NCBI GenBank assembly: GCA_900547085.1
Contig: URFI01000101.1
Span: 1-8,112, forward strand
From: an uncultured Prevotella sp.
GTDB taxonomy: Bacteria > Bacteroidota > Bacteroidia > Bacteroidales > Bacteroidaceae
Reading direction: 5' to 3'
Length of the DNA: 8,112 nucleotides
The translations under genes and the position numbers were made by a program. Below, piece by piece: positions 7,983 to 8,112 of this stretch (its first letter is position 1; each line of letters starts with the position of its first letter). The notes beneath the pieces are model-generated. The model was not told the origin of the DNA. It did not search any database and saw only the letters and a list, made by a program, of their open reading frames with translations.

Positions 7983-8010
7983 GCAGAACAGTTGTTGACA
8001 ACTGCTCTGC
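7983..8010 (-). promoter_or_regulatory. Hairpin or operator-like dyad upstream of the efflux operon
   Basis: GCAGAACAGTTG (7983-7994) and CAACTGCTCTGC (7999-8010) form a 12-bp dyad with a 4-nt loop and one mismatch (7988/8005). In the efflux-direction RNA the mismatch is a G-U pair, so all 12 pairs form. It sits 29 nt before the ATG and has no U-tract on either strand, so it is not a simple terminator. It could be an operator for a metal-responsive dimeric repressor or a leader hairpin affecting translation or mRNA stability. No regulator gene is visible. Confidence 0.5.
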
Positions 8011-8047
8011 CACTCGATAAAAACAATGGGTTATGATAAGGTGGGAG

Positions 8048-8102
8048 GACCCCTTCGGCCACTTGAGGCTACATGTGCCTCAAGCAATCGGACGATGGGG
8101 TC
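8048..8102. repeat. Nested inverted repeats at right edge, possible structured RNA
   Basis: CTTGAGGC (8062-8069) and GCCTCAAG (8077-8084) are perfect 8-bp arms around a 7-nt loop. If one T is bulged out (8070), pairing runs to 11 bp through ACA/TGT. This hairpin is enclosed by a second perfect pairing, GACCCC (8048-8053) with GGGGTC (8097-8102). Nested stems of this kind suggest a folded leader or a small RNA cut by the window edge. I do not recognise a known riboswitch, and the strand is undetermined. Confidence 0.4.
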
Positions 8103-8112
8103 GGGCGTTTCG

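Larger units (their letters stand above)
7954..8112 (-). promoter_or_regulatory. Leader and upstream region of the metal-efflux operon
   Basis: These 159 nt precede the pump start codon. I searched for the Bacteroides-type promoter (TTTG at -33, TAnnTTTG at -7) in the efflux direction and found no convincing match, so the promoter is either divergent or outside the window. The start has a weak site (CTAAGGTT just before ATG). The region contains two inverted repeats, listed separately. On the plus strand a reading frame from ATG 8026 is open to the right edge (29 codons), but it overlaps the dyads and is too short to call a gene. Confidence 0.4.

Noticed and set aside
8026..8112. Plus-strand reading frame from ATG 8026, open to the right edge
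   Set aside because: It has only 29 codons and overlaps the nested inverted repeats. Another plus-strand frame and one minus-strand frame are also open here, so openness carries no weight. Sequence beyond the edge would settle it.

Overview
The window looks like chromosomal DNA from a member of the Bacteroidales, probably close to Prevotella or Bacteroides. The case rests on three things: a secreted GH92 mannosidase of the type common in that order, a heavy-metal RND pump fused to its outer-membrane channel (an arrangement I associate with Bacteroidetes), and starts without a good Shine-Dalgarno sequence. The genus is an inference; there is no rRNA or other phylogenetic marker here.

Layout. 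Positions 1-209 are the region upstream of the mannosidase. It holds a short inverted repeat near the left edge and a weakly supported small reading frame whose stop overlaps the mannosidase start as ATGA. Positions 210-2363 (+) encode a complete exported GH92 alpha-mannosidase. Positions 2364-2466 are a convergent intergenic gap containing a strong 17-bp perfect inverted repeat, which is probably the terminator shared by the two convergent units. Positions 2467-7953 (-) are a two-gene efflux operon read right to left. Its first gene is a 1440-residue CzcA/CusA-type RND pump with a TolC/CzcC-like outer-membrane factor fused at its C-terminus. After only 3 nt comes the periplasmic adaptor lipoprotein (CzcB/CusB type). 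Positions 7954-8112 are the operon leader, with two clear dyads and no recognisable promoter; whatever lies upstream is cut by the window edge.

How the genes work together. The two efflux genes encode all three parts of a tripartite metal pump: inner-membrane proton antiporter, adaptor and outer-membrane channel. The transmembrane-segment-4 motif has the Asp/Asp/Glu arrangement of CzcA, so Zn, Co, Cd or Ni is more likely than Cu or Ag. The joint between pump and channel is a signal-peptide-like segment (residues about 1045-1070), which would solve the topology problem of putting an outer-membrane protein after the cytoplasmic end of an RND protein. The mannosidase is transcribed convergently, and nothing links it functionally to metal efflux.

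I found no RNA genes, mobile elements, CRISPR arrays or confident novel system. The observations most worth a second look are the fusion joint, the two hairpins that pair fully only in the efflux mRNA, and the folded element at the right edge.
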